Below, piece by piece: positions 17,898-26,634 of a stretch of DNA of 64,000 nt. A program made the translations under genes and the position numbers. The notes beneath the pieces were generated by a model, which was not told the DNA's origin, ran no database searches, and saw nothing but the letters and a program-made list of their open reading frames with translations. Origin of the DNA: Marispirochaeta sp964554875. Lineage in GTDB: Bacteria; Spirochaetota; Spirochaetia; JC444; Marispirochaetaceae. The stretch's first letter is position 1. Each line of letters starts with the position of its first letter. The DNA lies in assembly GCA_964554875.1 (NCBI GenBank), contig CAZKQJ010000013.1:31432-95431 (forward strand), read 5' to 3'.

Positions 17898-18809
17898 TCA
17901 AGCGGCAGCCGGTTTGGGCTTGAGCCGCGGGTTTGATCCTATTCTGACCGCGCTGATTACCACCACGCCGCTTATGATCTGGACCGGGGAGAGGGACTCG
18001 GCGAGGATCATCCAGCCGAGAAACGCGGTAACCACGGGTATCAGGTTGATAAACAGGGAGGCCCTGGCGGCGGGTACGTTCCTCTGGCCGTAGTTGTAGA
18101 GGCCGAAACCCCCGAAGGTGACAAAAACCCCCAGAAAGAGGACCGATACAATTACCGGGCCTGTCCAGACCTCCCGGGGAAGAACCGGCAGCCCTGCGGC
18201 GGCGGGAAGAAAAAAGAAGAATCCCGCCAGAATCTGGTAGCCCGTCAGGGACCAGGTGCTGTAGCGTCCTGACAGATGCTTTACGAGGATGAAATTCCCT
18301 GCCGCCATTACCATGGCCAGAAACTCCAGGGTGTTTCCCAGCAGGGGATTCACCGCGGAACCGGCGGAGTCCTCATTTCCCCCCAGAGTAAGCCCCACAA
18401 CCCCGGCGACACTCAGGGCCAGGGCTAACCATTGCCGTGAACTCATGGGTTCCTTTAAGAAGAACATGGCCCCCAGGGCAACCAGAATCGGAACAATGGA
18501 GGAGATTATTCCCGCCTGGCTGGCGGTGGTCAGGGTAAGGGCGGTGGACTCGCAAAGAAAATAGAGGCAGGGCTGCAGCAGCACCATGGGAAGCAGATAG
18601 TAGAGGTCCCGGGTCTGGAAACCCGGACTGATGAAGATACGGTAAAAGGGCAGCAGGATGAGCAGGGTTATGGCCATCCTGAGCCAGACAACCAGCCCCG
18701 GAGGAATTACCGCAACGGCAATACGCATGGCGATAAATGAGCCTGCCCACAGTAAAACCGCCCCGGTAAGGGCAAGGTAGGGCAGGGATGTGGATACCTT
18801 TGTGTTCAT
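17898..18809 (-). CDS. DMT-superfamily exporter (two EamA domains)
   Basis: 303 residues, ten hydrophobic helices arranged as two EamA repeats (residues about 10-140 and 155-290), the size and layout of drug/metabolite exporters such as RhaT/YdcZ relatives. Motifs include ALTGAVLLWAGSFIAMRIAV at the start and the second-repeat segment FLGWMILAESLSPVQIISG. The ATG at 18809 is chosen because it starts right at the first helix; an extension to 18923 would run into the regulator gene's 3' end. It lies 61 bases downstream of an AraC regulator on the same strand, which probably controls it. The exported compound is unknown. Confidence 0.88.
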   Translation of the reverse strand: MNTKVSTSLPYLALTGAVLLWAGSFIAMRIAVAVIPPGLVVWLRMAITLLILLPFYRIFISPGFQTRDLYYLLPMVLLQPCLYFLCESTALTLTTASQAGIISSIVPILVALGAMFFLKEPMSSRQWLALALSVAGVVGLTLGGNEDSAGSAVNPLLGNTLEFLAMVMAAGNFILVKHLSGRYSTWSLTGYQILAGFFFFLPAAAGLPVLPREVWTGPVIVSVLFLGVFVTFGGFGLYNYGQRNVPAARASLFINLIPVVTAFLGWMILAESLSPVQIISGVVVISAVRIGSNPRLKPKPAAA

Positions 18810-18870
18810 GAGCCTACTATAGCAAAAAAGATTCTTTTGGGCTTGGAAAATATTGCTGTGCTCTTGCGCT

Positions 18871-19710
18871 TTAATCCCGGGTTCCCTTCCGGTAGGCCGA
18901 GGGAGAGATTCCCGTGTAGGCACGGAAGGTATTTGAAAAATGGCTCTGGTCGTAGAACCCCAGGGAAAGGGCGGTATCTGTCAGGGAACTGCCCGATCTG
19001 AGCAGCCTCTTTGCCATGCCGATTCTCTGCTGGGTACGGTAGACATGGGGGGATAGGCCGTAGGCCTTTTTGAAGGAACGGATAAAATGATAGGGACTCA
19101 TGCCCGCTTCCGAAGCAATTCCGGCAAGGCTGAGTTTCTCTTCAAGGTCCCCCCGCAGGAGTTCCGCACCACGCTTCAGGCCGGGATGTTCCACAAAGGG
19201 AGGCAGGCGCAGCGCTTTTCTGCGTTCGGCTCTCGGCAGGAGAAGAGCGGTCAGCTCATAGAGGAGTTCCTCTTTACCAAGAGGACTGATCCTGTCGGTA
19301 ATACCGCAGTAGGCCCGGATAAGACGGGATTGCTCCAGAGGGGAGGCCGCAAAGGTAAGTGGAAACTCCGGAGGACTCGGGGTTCCCTCCTCAATCTCCT
19401 CCGCCAAAGAGCAGAACCGCTCTGCGTTGATGGAGAGCATCCGGTAGCTCACCCGGGAGCCGGATACGGGGACACCGGAATGGACCTGCCCCGGATTGAT
19501 AACAAAGAAACTGCCCGGCGAAGCCAGACTGTCCTCCCGCTCCGGTCCGTAACAGTAGGTCGCTCCGTTTTCGATCAGTCCTAGAATGTAGTAGGTTTCG
19601 TGGGAGTGCTTGGGGAAAACATGGGAACTGGACAGCACGCTCATCACGGCTACCCCAGATTCGTGGTCTGTATATTTGAAATCCACGGAATCCCGTCTGT
19701 CTCGAAGCAT
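18871..19710 (-). CDS. AraC-family transcriptional regulator with N-terminal cupin
   Basis: 279 residues. The first 150 residues form an AraC-type ligand-binding cupin (SHVFPKHSHETYYILGLIENG with the two His of the cupin motif). Residues about 180-279 hold the double helix-turn-helix (LSLAGIASEAGMSPYHFIRS, LTDTALSLGFYDQSHFSNT) with GISPSAYR at the end. It probably regulates the EamA exporter downstream, an arrangement common for efflux pumps. The start codon lies only 6 bases after a TATACT hexamer and has no Shine-Dalgarno sequence, so the mRNA is likely leaderless. Confidence 0.88.
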   Translation of the reverse strand: MLRDRRDSVDFKYTDHESGVAVMSVLSSSHVFPKHSHETYYILGLIENGATYCYGPEREDSLASPGSFFVINPGQVHSGVPVSGSRVSYRMLSINAERFCSLAEEIEEGTPSPPEFPLTFAASPLEQSRLIRAYCGITDRISPLGKEELLYELTALLLPRAERRKALRLPPFVEHPGLKRGAELLRGDLEEKLSLAGIASEAGMSPYHFIRSFKKAYGLSPHVYRTQQRIGMAKRLLRSGSSLTDTALSLGFYDQSHFSNTFRAYTGISPSAYRKGTRD

Positions 19711-19716
19711 GGAGGG

Positions 19717-19745
19717 AGTATATCAGCTTTTTAAGGTTCTTTTAA
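19717..19745 (-). promoter_or_regulatory. Promoter of the AraC regulator, leaderless arrangement
   Basis: On the minus strand, TTAAAA (19745-19740), a 17-base spacer and TATACT (19722-19717) precede the ATG at 19710 by only 6 bases, so transcription should begin at or next to the start codon. Confidence 0.5.
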
Positions 19746-19763
19746 GAGAAATGTTCAAGTACT

Positions 19764-19904
19764 GTTCCGAACCGTGGGGATGAACATCGGTCAAAGTATT
19801 TTCTGGTAGAGAATTATCTGCTTCTCTATGTCCTTACGATGGGGTTTTCCAAAATACCGGCAGTCCCCGATGAGGAGAACGGTTCCATCCCCACGGTTCG
19901 GAAC
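19764..19904. repeat. Nested inverted-repeat element (141 bases) in a divergent intergenic region
   Basis: Perfect 19-base outer arms, GTTCCGAACCGTGGGGATG (19764-19782) and CATCCCCACGGTTCGGAAC (19886-19904), enclose further nested pairs: AAC/GTT (19783-19785 with 19882-19884), ATCGG/CCGAT (19786-19790 with 19867-19871), GTATTTT/AAAATAC (19796-19802 with 19851-19857) and an inner hairpin TAGAGAA/TTCTCTA (19807-19813 with 19822-19828). ACT flanks the element on both sides. It contains no ORF. It could be a MITE-like insertion, a structured RNA, or a small invertible segment. Confidence 0.7.
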
Positions 19905-19940
19905 ACTATGAAATGTTTACATCGGGAAAAGGAATTTTTC

Positions 19941-19968
19941 TTGACAAACCCCCCCTCCTTGGTACCTT
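19941..19968 (+). promoter_or_regulatory. Promoter for the NfeD-FloA operon
   Basis: A consensus TTGACA (19941-19946), a 16-base spacer containing a C-run and TACCTT (19963-19968). The ATG of the first NfeD gene follows at 19993. The promoter lies 36 bases downstream of the nested palindrome. Confidence 0.5.
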
Positions 19969-19992
19969 TTTAGTAAGGCGGTACTGTGCTTA

Positions 19993-21480
19993 ATGAAAAA
20001 AACGCTCCTGTTTACGGGATTGCTGCTTGTTTTGCTGAGTTTCTCATTGTTTTCTGAAGAGGCCTGGGTTGTTCCCATCGAGGGGGACATCGAGGCCTCC
20101 ACGGTGGTCTTCATACGGCGGGGCATCCAGCAGGCAAAAAGCGCCGGGGCTGAAACGATTATCTTCCGCATAAATACCTTCGGCGGCAGGGTTGATTCGG
20201 CCCTGCAGATCGCTACCCTGATCGGCGCGGTCGACCACGCCCGGACCGTAGCCTTTGTTCCCGCCGCCGCGGAGGGATTGGGGGTAAGCTGGTCCGCCGG
20301 GGCCCTGATCTCCTTTGCCTGTTCCGAGATCTATATGGCTCCCGGAACCTCCATCGGAGCTGCTGCGCCTGTGTACCAGACTGCCGAGGGGATGGAGATG
20401 GCCCCGGAAAAGAGCGTCAGCGCGGTCCGTACCCAGCTCGCCGCCCTGGCTGAAAAGAACGGTTACCCCGTGGGGGTGGCTCTGGCCATGGTGGATGAGG
20501 ACATTATGCTTCAGGAGGTCTTTGTCGACGGGGAACTCCGGCTTGTAACGGGCGACGAGCTTCCCCAGGTAAAACGTCAGGCGGAAAAGGAGGGCCGTTC
20601 CTTCGAAGAGGGTCTGGTCCTGGTGGAAAAGGAGAAGCTCCTGACCCTGACTGCCGGGCAGATGGAGAAGTACGGAATCTCCTCCGGTACTGTTGCCGGG
20701 GTGGAAGAACTGGCAGGACTTCTGGGCCATGACGGGGAAAGCCTTGAATACCAGACCTACGATCCCTTTGACCGTTTTGTAATTTTCATAACCTCCGCGG
20801 GGGTTGTCAGCCTCCTGATGCTCGTCGGGCTGGTGGCAACCTACCTGGAGATAACCTCCCCGGGCTTCGGTATTCCCGGGACTGTGGCGATTCTGGCCTA
20901 TTCGGTGGTGTTCCTGGGAAGCGCCCTTATCGGCTACTTTGATTCTTTCGAGCTGATTCTGCTTCTGGTGGGAATTGCCCTGCTGGCGGTGGAGATTTTC
21001 ATTATTCCCGGATTCGGAGCTGCGGGGATCGGTGGAATTGTCTGTATTGCAGCGGCGCTGATCTTTTCCCAGCAGGATTTCATAGTCCCCGAATTCTCCT
21101 GGCAGACGGACATACTTCTGAGAAACGCCGCCCGGATCGGGCTGATTTTCCTCGGTTCCTTCACCATCTTCGGACTTACCCTTTTTGTTGTTCCCAGGAC
21201 CGGAATTTTTCGCCGCCTGGTGCTGGGGCCTGCCGGCCCCTCCCCTTCCATCACTGCGACAGGCGCTGAATCAGCTTCGGAGGAGGAACATACGAAAGGG
21301 GTAATCCGCAGAGGGAATACGGGAGAAGCGATCTCCGAGCTCCGGCCCTCCGGAACAGCCCGGATTGCCGGCCGGCGCGTCAGCGTCCAGACCCAGGGGG
21401 AGTTTCTTGAGGCCGGCGTCCCGGTCGAGGTCGTCGAAGTCCGGGGCAGCCGCATAGTGGTCAGGGAGCAAAAGGCATGA
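19993..21480 (+). CDS. NfeD-family membrane serine protease (NfeD1b, ClpP-class)
   Basis: 495 residues. A signal sequence (1-22) is followed by a ClpP-class protease domain: NTFGGRVDSALQIATLI, SWSAGALISFACSEIYMAPG with the presumed nucleophile Ser, and PEKSVSAV with the candidate general-base Lys. About four transmembrane helices (residues 255-400) and a C-terminal NfeD OB-fold (about 435-495) follow. Proteins of this type cleave or act on the stomatin/flotillin partner encoded in the same operon. Its stop overlaps the next NfeD start (ATGA), and FloA follows. A role in membrane-domain quality control is inferred from the family. Confidence 0.9.
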   Translation: MKKTLLFTGLLLVLLSFSLFSEEAWVVPIEGDIEASTVVFIRRGIQQAKSAGAETIIFRINTFGGRVDSALQIATLIGAVDHARTVAFVPAAAEGLGVSWSAGALISFACSEIYMAPGTSIGAAAPVYQTAEGMEMAPEKSVSAVRTQLAALAEKNGYPVGVALAMVDEDIMLQEVFVDGELRLVTGDELPQVKRQAEKEGRSFEEGLVLVEKEKLLTLTAGQMEKYGISSGTVAGVEELAGLLGHDGESLEYQTYDPFDRFVIFITSAGVVSLLMLVGLVATYLEITSPGFGIPGTVAILAYSVVFLGSALIGYFDSFELILLLVGIALLAVEIFIIPGFGAAGIGGIVCIAAALIFSQQDFIVPEFSWQTDILLRNAARIGLIFLGSFTIFGLTLFVVPRTGIFRRLVLGPAGPSPSITATGAESASEEEHTKGVIRRGNTGEAISELRPSGTARIAGRRVSVQTQGEFLEAGVPVEVVEVRGSRIVVREQKA

Positions 21481-21992
21481 TTATTCCCATGGTTTTGTCC
21501 CTGGTCGGGATACTAGCCATACTGGCCGAGTTTTTTATACCCTCCGCCGGTCTGATCGGTTTGGGGGGGCTGGGAGCGATTATCGTCTCAATCGTAATGG
21601 TGTTCAGGGATTCCGGATCCCTCTACGGTTTCATCTTTCTTTTTGCCAACCTTATAATAGTCCCGGCTATAATCATCGCCTACTGGAAGCATTTTCCCCG
21701 GAGTTTCATGGGACGCCGGCTGATCCTCTCTCCGGGAGCCCCGACGGAAGAAAAAGATTCCGCCGAGGAACAGCCGTCCCTCGAAGTCGGAACCGAAGGC
21801 GTCGCGCTGACCTTCCTGCGCCCGGCCGGAACGGGGATGTTCGGCGAACGGCGGATCTCGATACAAACCGACGGGGAGTACCTGGATAAGGACTCGCCGA
21901 TTCGTATAATCAGAATAGAAGGTAACAGGGTCTTCGTCGAAGCGGCGGGCCCTGCGGAAAATACCAATATGCAAAAGGAGCAACAAACATGA
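21477..21992 (+). CDS. Short NfeD-like membrane protein
   Basis: 171 residues: two or three N-terminal transmembrane helices (about 2-22, 25-45 and 50-70), a linker rich in Glu/Ser/Pro, and a C-terminal OB-like domain (GTEGVALTFLRPAGTGMFGE, ending in NRVFVEAAGPAE) that matches the C-terminus of the preceding NfeD protein. It therefore looks like a shortened paralogue without the protease domain. It overlaps its neighbours by 4 bases on both sides (ATGA junctions), so the three genes NfeD-NfeD-FloA form one translationally coupled unit. Confidence 0.85.
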   Translation: MIIPMVLSLVGILAILAEFFIPSAGLIGLGGLGAIIVSIVMVFRDSGSLYGFIFLFANLIIVPAIIIAYWKHFPRSFMGRRLILSPGAPTEEKDSAEEQPSLEVGTEGVALTFLRPAGTGMFGERRISIQTDGEYLDKDSPIRIIRIEGNRVFVEAAGPAENTNMQKEQQT

Positions 21993-22975
21993 TACTGGTA
22001 ATTTACGTGGTGCTGGGTCTGGTAATCCTCGCCCTGCTGGCTGTTTTTCTCAAATTCTTCGGATTGTGGTTTCGGGCCCTGCTTTCCGGCGCCTATGTCG
22101 GCATGGGGAGGCTCATCGGCATGTGGATCAGGCGGGTAAAGATTGCCACCATAGTGGATTCCCGCATCATGCTCGCCAAGGGAGGCATTGACGTCCACTC
22201 CGATCTGCTGGAGACCCACTTTCTGGCCGGCGGGGATGTTATCCGGGTAAGCAAGGCGCTGATCGCGGCCCTGAAGGCGGACATTCCCTTAAGCTTTGAC
22301 CGGGCCGCGGCCATCGATCTGGCGGGACGGGACGTCCTTGAAGCGGTGAAGACCAGCGTCAACCCGAAGGTCATCGACTGTCCGAACCCCGAAACAGGCA
22401 AGACCACCATTGATGCGGTGGCCAAGGACGGCATACAGCTCAGGGCGAAGGCCCGGGTAACCGTTCGCGCTAACCTGGAGCGGTTGATCGGAGGCGCCAA
22501 GGAGGAAACCATTGTGGCCAGGGTCGGGGAGGGCATCGTTACAACCATCGGTTCATCCGAGACCTACGCCCATGTGCTGGAGAACCCCGACCAGATATCC
22601 AAAACCGTTCTGGAAAAGGGGCTGGATGCTGGAACCGCCTTCGAGATTCTTTCCATCGATATCGCCGATGTGGATGTCGGTTCCAACCTCGGGGCCAAGC
22701 TGCAGGCGGACCAGGCGGAGGCGGACAAGCGGCGCTTCCAGGCTGTGGCGGAACAGCGGAGGGCGGCCGCCCAGGCCCGGGAGCAGGAGATGGTTGCCCT
22801 TGTCCAGGAGAACCGCGCCAAGGTCGTGCTGGCGGAAGCGGAGATCCCCAAAGCCATTGCAGAGGCCTTCAAGAGCGGAAATCTCGGCGTAATGGATTAC
22901 TACCGGATCAAGAACATCCAGGCGGATACCCAGATGCGGGAATCCATCGGCGGTGAGGAATCCAATTCCGAATAA
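21989..22975 (+). CDS. floA: Flotillin-like protein FloA
   Basis: 328 residues, the standard FloA length. A membrane-inserting hydrophobic N-terminus (1-25) is followed by the FloA-specific GMGRLIGMWIRR and KIATIVDSRIMLAKGG, the PHB/SPFH domain, and a charged coiled coil (residues about 230-290: QADQAEADKRRFQAVAEQRR). FloA scaffolds ordered membrane microdomains and works with NfeD proteins, which are encoded immediately upstream. It is coupled to the upstream gene by an ATGA overlap. Confidence is high because the N-terminal motif is very characteristic. Confidence 0.95.
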   Translation: MILVIYVVLGLVILALLAVFLKFFGLWFRALLSGAYVGMGRLIGMWIRRVKIATIVDSRIMLAKGGIDVHSDLLETHFLAGGDVIRVSKALIAALKADIPLSFDRAAAIDLAGRDVLEAVKTSVNPKVIDCPNPETGKTTIDAVAKDGIQLRAKARVTVRANLERLIGGAKEETIVARVGEGIVTTIGSSETYAHVLENPDQISKTVLEKGLDAGTAFEILSIDIADVDVGSNLGAKLQADQAEADKRRFQAVAEQRRAAAQAREQEMVALVQENRAKVVLAEAEIPKAIAEAFKSGNLGVMDYYRIKNIQADTQMRESIGGEESNSE

Positions 22976-22999
22976 GCGTCAGTCAAGGAGGAGCCGGCT

Positions 23000-23494
23000 A
23001 TGCGAATCAGCAGTTTTCTGGAGCTCATTATTACTCTGTTACTCTTTCTGGTTATCTGGATCCTGCCGAGACTCATAGCCGCCAGAGCCGCGGATAAAAA
23101 ACGAAAGGAAAGGAAGGCCCCCAAAGCCGTCCCTGAGCCAAAGCAGAGCTGGTCGAAGGAGATTTTTTCCAAACTGATTGACGACACCTTTCTTGATACG
23201 GAAAAAAAGAAACCGCCGGTCCAGGCGGATACAAATACTCCGGAAGAACCGGCAGTGCCTGTCTCTGTTTTTCATGAAGAAAAAACGGAAACAGAAGCAG
23301 GGGAGTTAAAAGGATCGCCGCCTTTGGAGCAGGAATATCAGCGGGACCGCCAGGAAAGACCTTTCGACGAGCAGAACAGAGGGCTTTCACAGCGTGTTTC
23401 TTCAAAGAATCGACGCAGTCCCCTGCAGAAGGCGGTAATCTGGAAGGAACTCCTTGATCCGCCGAAGGCCCTGCGGCGTGAACCCTTCCCGTGA
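23000..23494 (+). CDS. Membrane-anchored hypothetical protein with charged disordered tail
   Basis: 164 residues. One N-terminal transmembrane helix (about 5-25, SFLELIITLLLFLVIWILP) is followed by a lysine/glutamate-rich, low-complexity cytoplasmic tail with no recognisable domain. AGGAGG lies 8 bases before the ATG. It sits 24 bases after floA and 16 bases before the phosphoesterase gene, so it is probably part of the FloA operon and may be a membrane-domain client or adaptor. No homologous family is recognised. Confidence 0.75.
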   Translation: MRISSFLELIITLLLFLVIWILPRLIAARAADKKRKERKAPKAVPEPKQSWSKEIFSKLIDDTFLDTEKKKPPVQADTNTPEEPAVPVSVFHEEKTETEAGELKGSPPLEQEYQRDRQERPFDEQNRGLSQRVSSKNRRSPLQKAVIWKELLDPPKALRREPFP

Positions 23495-23510
23495 TGATCC
23501 CGGAGTTTTA

Positions 23511-24263
23511 ATGGTCATTGCCCATATTACGGACCTGCATATCGCCGAAGAGGGGGAATACCCCTACGAGGTTGATGTAAGGTCCCGTTTCCTCCGTGTC
23601 CTTGAGGACCTGACTCCCCATGAGCCTGAACTCCTGGTTCTCGGCGGCGATCTCTGTTACCGTGAAGGAAGCAGTTCCGTCTATCTCTGGATTCGTGAAC
23701 AACTTGAAATGCAGGGCTCTCCCTATCTGCTCCTCCCCGGAAACCATGACGACACCGCCCTGATGGCACAGGTTTTCGGTCTGGAGGACCGTCTCATCGG
23801 AGGCAGGTACTATTTCAGCCGCAATCTTGAAGGAAGACGGATCCTCTTTCTCGATACCGCGGATGACAGTCTTTCGGAAGACCAGATCGAGTTTCTGGAA
23901 ACAGAACTTGCCGCCGCCGGTACCGGGGAGCTTGTAATTTTCGTGCACCATCCTCCGGTTACCTCCGGGGTCTATTATATGGACCTCAAATATCCCCTGC
24001 TGAACAGCAGCAGGGTCGGGCCGCTGCTGGCTGAATCAGAGGCCCGGGTGACAGTATTCTGCGGTCACTATCACGTGGAAAAAACCCTTATCATGGGGAA
24101 CCTGACAGTCTTTATTACCCCCTCGATTTTTGTTCAGATCGATCAGGAGGCCCGGCACTTTGCTGTGGACCACCGTGGCTACGGATGGCGAAAGATACGG
24201 TTGGAGCAGGAGAGCATGTGGACAACGGTACGCTATATTTATGAGGAGAGGAGAGGGAACTAG
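23511..24263 (+). CDS. Calcineurin-like metallophosphoesterase (CpdA/YfcE-type)
   Basis: 250 residues carrying the full dimetal phosphoesterase set in order: DLH (residues 7-9), GGDL near 44, GNHD near 76, HHP near 140 and GHYH near 180. Proteins of this class hydrolyse cyclic nucleotides or other phosphodiesters in the cytoplasm. The true substrate is not evident. The ATG at 23511 has GGAG 5 bases upstream and begins exactly at the first beta strand (MVIAHITDLH); a longer form from 23454 would overlap the previous gene. It is followed with no gap by nfo. Confidence 0.88.
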   Translation: MVIAHITDLHIAEEGEYPYEVDVRSRFLRVLEDLTPHEPELLVLGGDLCYREGSSSVYLWIREQLEMQGSPYLLLPGNHDDTALMAQVFGLEDRLIGGRYYFSRNLEGRRILFLDTADDSLSEDQIEFLETELAAAGTGELVIFVHHPPVTSGVYYMDLKYPLLNSSRVGPLLAESEARVTVFCGHYHVEKTLIMGNLTVFITPSIFVQIDQEARHFAVDHRGYGWRKIRLEQESMWTTVRYIYEERRGN

Positions 24264-25127
24264 GTGAAATTTATAGGAGCCCATGTCAGTGCCGCTGGGG
24301 GTGTTTCCAATGCTCCTGCAAACGCCCTGGAGATAGGCGCCAATGCCTTTGCCCTGTTTACTAAAAACCAGCGTCAGTGGAAGTCTCAACCCCTGACGGA
24401 GAAGGAGATTATCGCTTTTAAGGCGGCACTAAAGGATTCGGGAATCAGTCCCGAGAAGGTCCTGCCCCACGACTCGTACCTGATCAATCTGGGAAACCCT
24501 GATCCCCAGAAGCGTCAGAAAAGCCTCGATGCCTTTGTGGATGAACTCGAGCGGGTGGAGCAGCTCGGACTTTCCCTTCTGAATTTTCATCCCGGCAGCG
24601 GGCTCAACGAGGTGGATGAGGACGAGTGCCTGAAGCTGATAGCCGATTCCATGAACCGGGCCATGGAACGGACAAGCAGCGCCGTTCTGGTAATAGAGAA
24701 TACCTCCGGCCAGGGAAGCGCCGTAGGCTACCGCTTTGAACACCTGGCGCAGCTGATTGAACTGACGGATGCAAAAGAGCGGGTCGGGGTCTGTATCGAC
24801 ACCTGCCACGCCTTCGCCGCGGGTTACGATCTTCGCAGTCCGGAGGCCTACAGAAAGACCATGGCCGATTTTGAGGATATAGTCGGGTTCTCCCGTCTCA
24901 TGGGGATGCACCTGAACGATGCCAAGTCGGCCTTCGGCAGCAGGGTCGATCGTCACGCCAGCCTGGGCCAGGGAAATATCGGCTGGGAAGGTTTTCGCAA
25001 TATCATGCGGGATTCCCGTACCGACGGTATTCCTCTGATTCTGGAAACCATCGAGCCCGAACGCTGGGCTGAAGAGATACGGACCCTCAGGTCCTTCGCG
25101 GAGAGCGGCAATGACGGAAGCAGGTAA
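24264..25127 (+). CDS. nfo: Deoxyribonuclease IV (AP endonuclease, endonuclease IV)
   Basis: 287 residues, the normal length for the trinuclear-zinc AP endonuclease that cuts 5' of abasic sites in base-excision repair. It begins KFIGAHVSAAGGVSNAP and contains NFHPGS, VIENTSGQG, VCIDTCHAFAAGYD, MHLNDAK, the DRHASLGQGNIG metal-binding segment, and ends with LILETIEPERW. The start is GTG at 24264, 8 bases after a GAGAGG site. It overlaps the aminotransferase gene by 17 bases. Confidence 0.95.
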   Translation: MKFIGAHVSAAGGVSNAPANALEIGANAFALFTKNQRQWKSQPLTEKEIIAFKAALKDSGISPEKVLPHDSYLINLGNPDPQKRQKSLDAFVDELERVEQLGLSLLNFHPGSGLNEVDEDECLKLIADSMNRAMERTSSAVLVIENTSGQGSAVGYRFEHLAQLIELTDAKERVGVCIDTCHAFAAGYDLRSPEAYRKTMADFEDIVGFSRLMGMHLNDAKSAFGSRVDRHASLGQGNIGWEGFRNIMRDSRTDGIPLILETIEPERWAEEIRTLRSFAESGNDGSR

Positions 25128-26634
25128 ACTTGAAGAGTGGTTCAGCCCGTACCGGAAGGGCATCATCGGCATAGACGCCCGGATAGACACCCCCCGGGGG
25201 AGCCGCCCCCTGGTCTATGCCGACTGGATAGCCTCGGGACGGCTCTACGGCCCCATAGAGGACCTTATACGGAAGGAAATCGGCCCCCTGGTGGGAAATA
25301 CCCATTCCGAGTCCTCCACCACCGGCCGGGCTATGACCGCCGCCTACCGGGAGGCCCACAGTATCCTGAAACGTCATGTTAACGCCGGGTCTGAGGATGT
25401 GATTATTACCGCCGGCGCCGGCATGACCGCGGTGGTAAACAAGCTGCAGCGGATCCTCGGTATCCGCTACCCCGAGCGCTTCAGGGACCTGAGCCGGGGG
25501 CTTCCCGAACGGCACGCCGGGGGCGCCTGCGACGAGGAGTGTCCCGTGGTATTCGTGACCCACATGGAGCACCACTCAAACCACATCTCCTGGCTGGAAA
25601 CAGAGGCGGAAGTGGTAGTGCTGCCTCCGAATGATAAGCTGGAGGTCGATCCGGCGGCCCTTGAAAGGGAACTGGAAACCTATGCCCGCCGTCCTCTGAA
25701 GATCGGCGCCTTTTCCGCCTGCTCGAATGTTACCGGTCTCTTTCCCCCCTACCGGGAGCTGGCAAGGGTAATGCACCGCCATGGAGGGCTGGCCTTTGTC
25801 GACTTCGCGGCCTCCGCCCCCTATGTACCCATCGATATGCACCCGGAAAACGACCCCCTGGGATACCTGGACGGGGTCTTCTTTTCTCCCCACAAGTTTC
25901 TGGGAGGCCCCGGAAGCTCGGGGGTCATGGTTTTCAACTCCGGGATCTACCATAACCTGGTTCCCGACAACCCCGGCGGCGGGACGGTAACCTGGACCAA
26001 CCGCTGGGGGGAGCGCAGCTACGTTACGGATATCGAAGCCCGGGAAGACGGGGGAACCCCCGGCTTTCTGCAGGCCATCCGGGCGGCCCTGGCTGTACGC
26101 CTGAAGGAGGAGATGGATCCGGAAAAGATCAAAGCCCGGGAAGGGCAGCTTGTGGGCAGGGCCATAGGGGAAATGCGTAAAATTCCCGGTCTTCACATCC
26201 TGGCGGACAGCGACATGCCGAGGATCGGGGTTCTCTCGTTCTACATGGAGGGGCTGCATCACAATCTTGTGGTACGGCTTTTAAACGATTATTACGGTAT
26301 ACAGACCCGGGGAGGCTGCTCCTGCGCCGGTACCTACGGCCATTTTCTGCTCCATGTGAGCAGAGAGCTCTCCCGGACAATAACCCTGGAGATCGACTCG
26401 GGGAACCTCAGTCACAAACCGGGCTGGGTACGTATATCCCTGCATCCGACCATGACTGACGCCGAACTCGACTATCTGCTTGGCGCCTTGAAGGAGCTCC
26501 GGGTCAACTACGAAGAGTGGGGGGCGGGATACCGTTTTGACTGTACAAGCGGAGAGTACTACGCGATCGAGAACTCTGACGGAGGCGTGAACACCGAATC
26601 GGCCTTAAACCTCAGCGGGCTTTCCCTGCTCTGA
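25111..26634 (+). CDS. Class V aminotransferase / cysteine-desulfurase-like PLP enzyme
   Basis: 507 residues. The fold-type I PLP features are present: GAGMTAVVNKLQ, MEHHSN in the cofactor-stacking position, FVDFAASAPY, and the Schiff-base lysine in FSPHKFLGGPGSSGV. A later RGGCSCAGTYGH segment places cysteines where desulfurases keep their catalytic loop, so selenocysteine lyase or desulfurase activity is possible, but the enzyme is longer than IscS/SufS and has a distinct C-terminus. No iron-sulfur scaffold gene is nearby. The gene overlaps nfo at its start and runs 30 bases antisense into the end of ftsH. Confidence 0.85.
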   Translation: MTEAGKLEEWFSPYRKGIIGIDARIDTPRGSRPLVYADWIASGRLYGPIEDLIRKEIGPLVGNTHSESSTTGRAMTAAYREAHSILKRHVNAGSEDVIITAGAGMTAVVNKLQRILGIRYPERFRDLSRGLPERHAGGACDEECPVVFVTHMEHHSNHISWLETEAEVVVLPPNDKLEVDPAALERELETYARRPLKIGAFSACSNVTGLFPPYRELARVMHRHGGLAFVDFAASAPYVPIDMHPENDPLGYLDGVFFSPHKFLGGPGSSGVMVFNSGIYHNLVPDNPGGGTVTWTNRWGERSYVTDIEAREDGGTPGFLQAIRAALAVRLKEEMDPEKIKAREGQLVGRAIGEMRKIPGLHILADSDMPRIGVLSFYMEGLHHNLVVRLLNDYYGIQTRGGCSCAGTYGHFLLHVSRELSRTITLEIDSGNLSHKPGWVRISLHPTMTDAELDYLLGALKELRVNYEEWGAGYRFDCTSGEYYAIENSDGGVNTESALNLSGLSLL

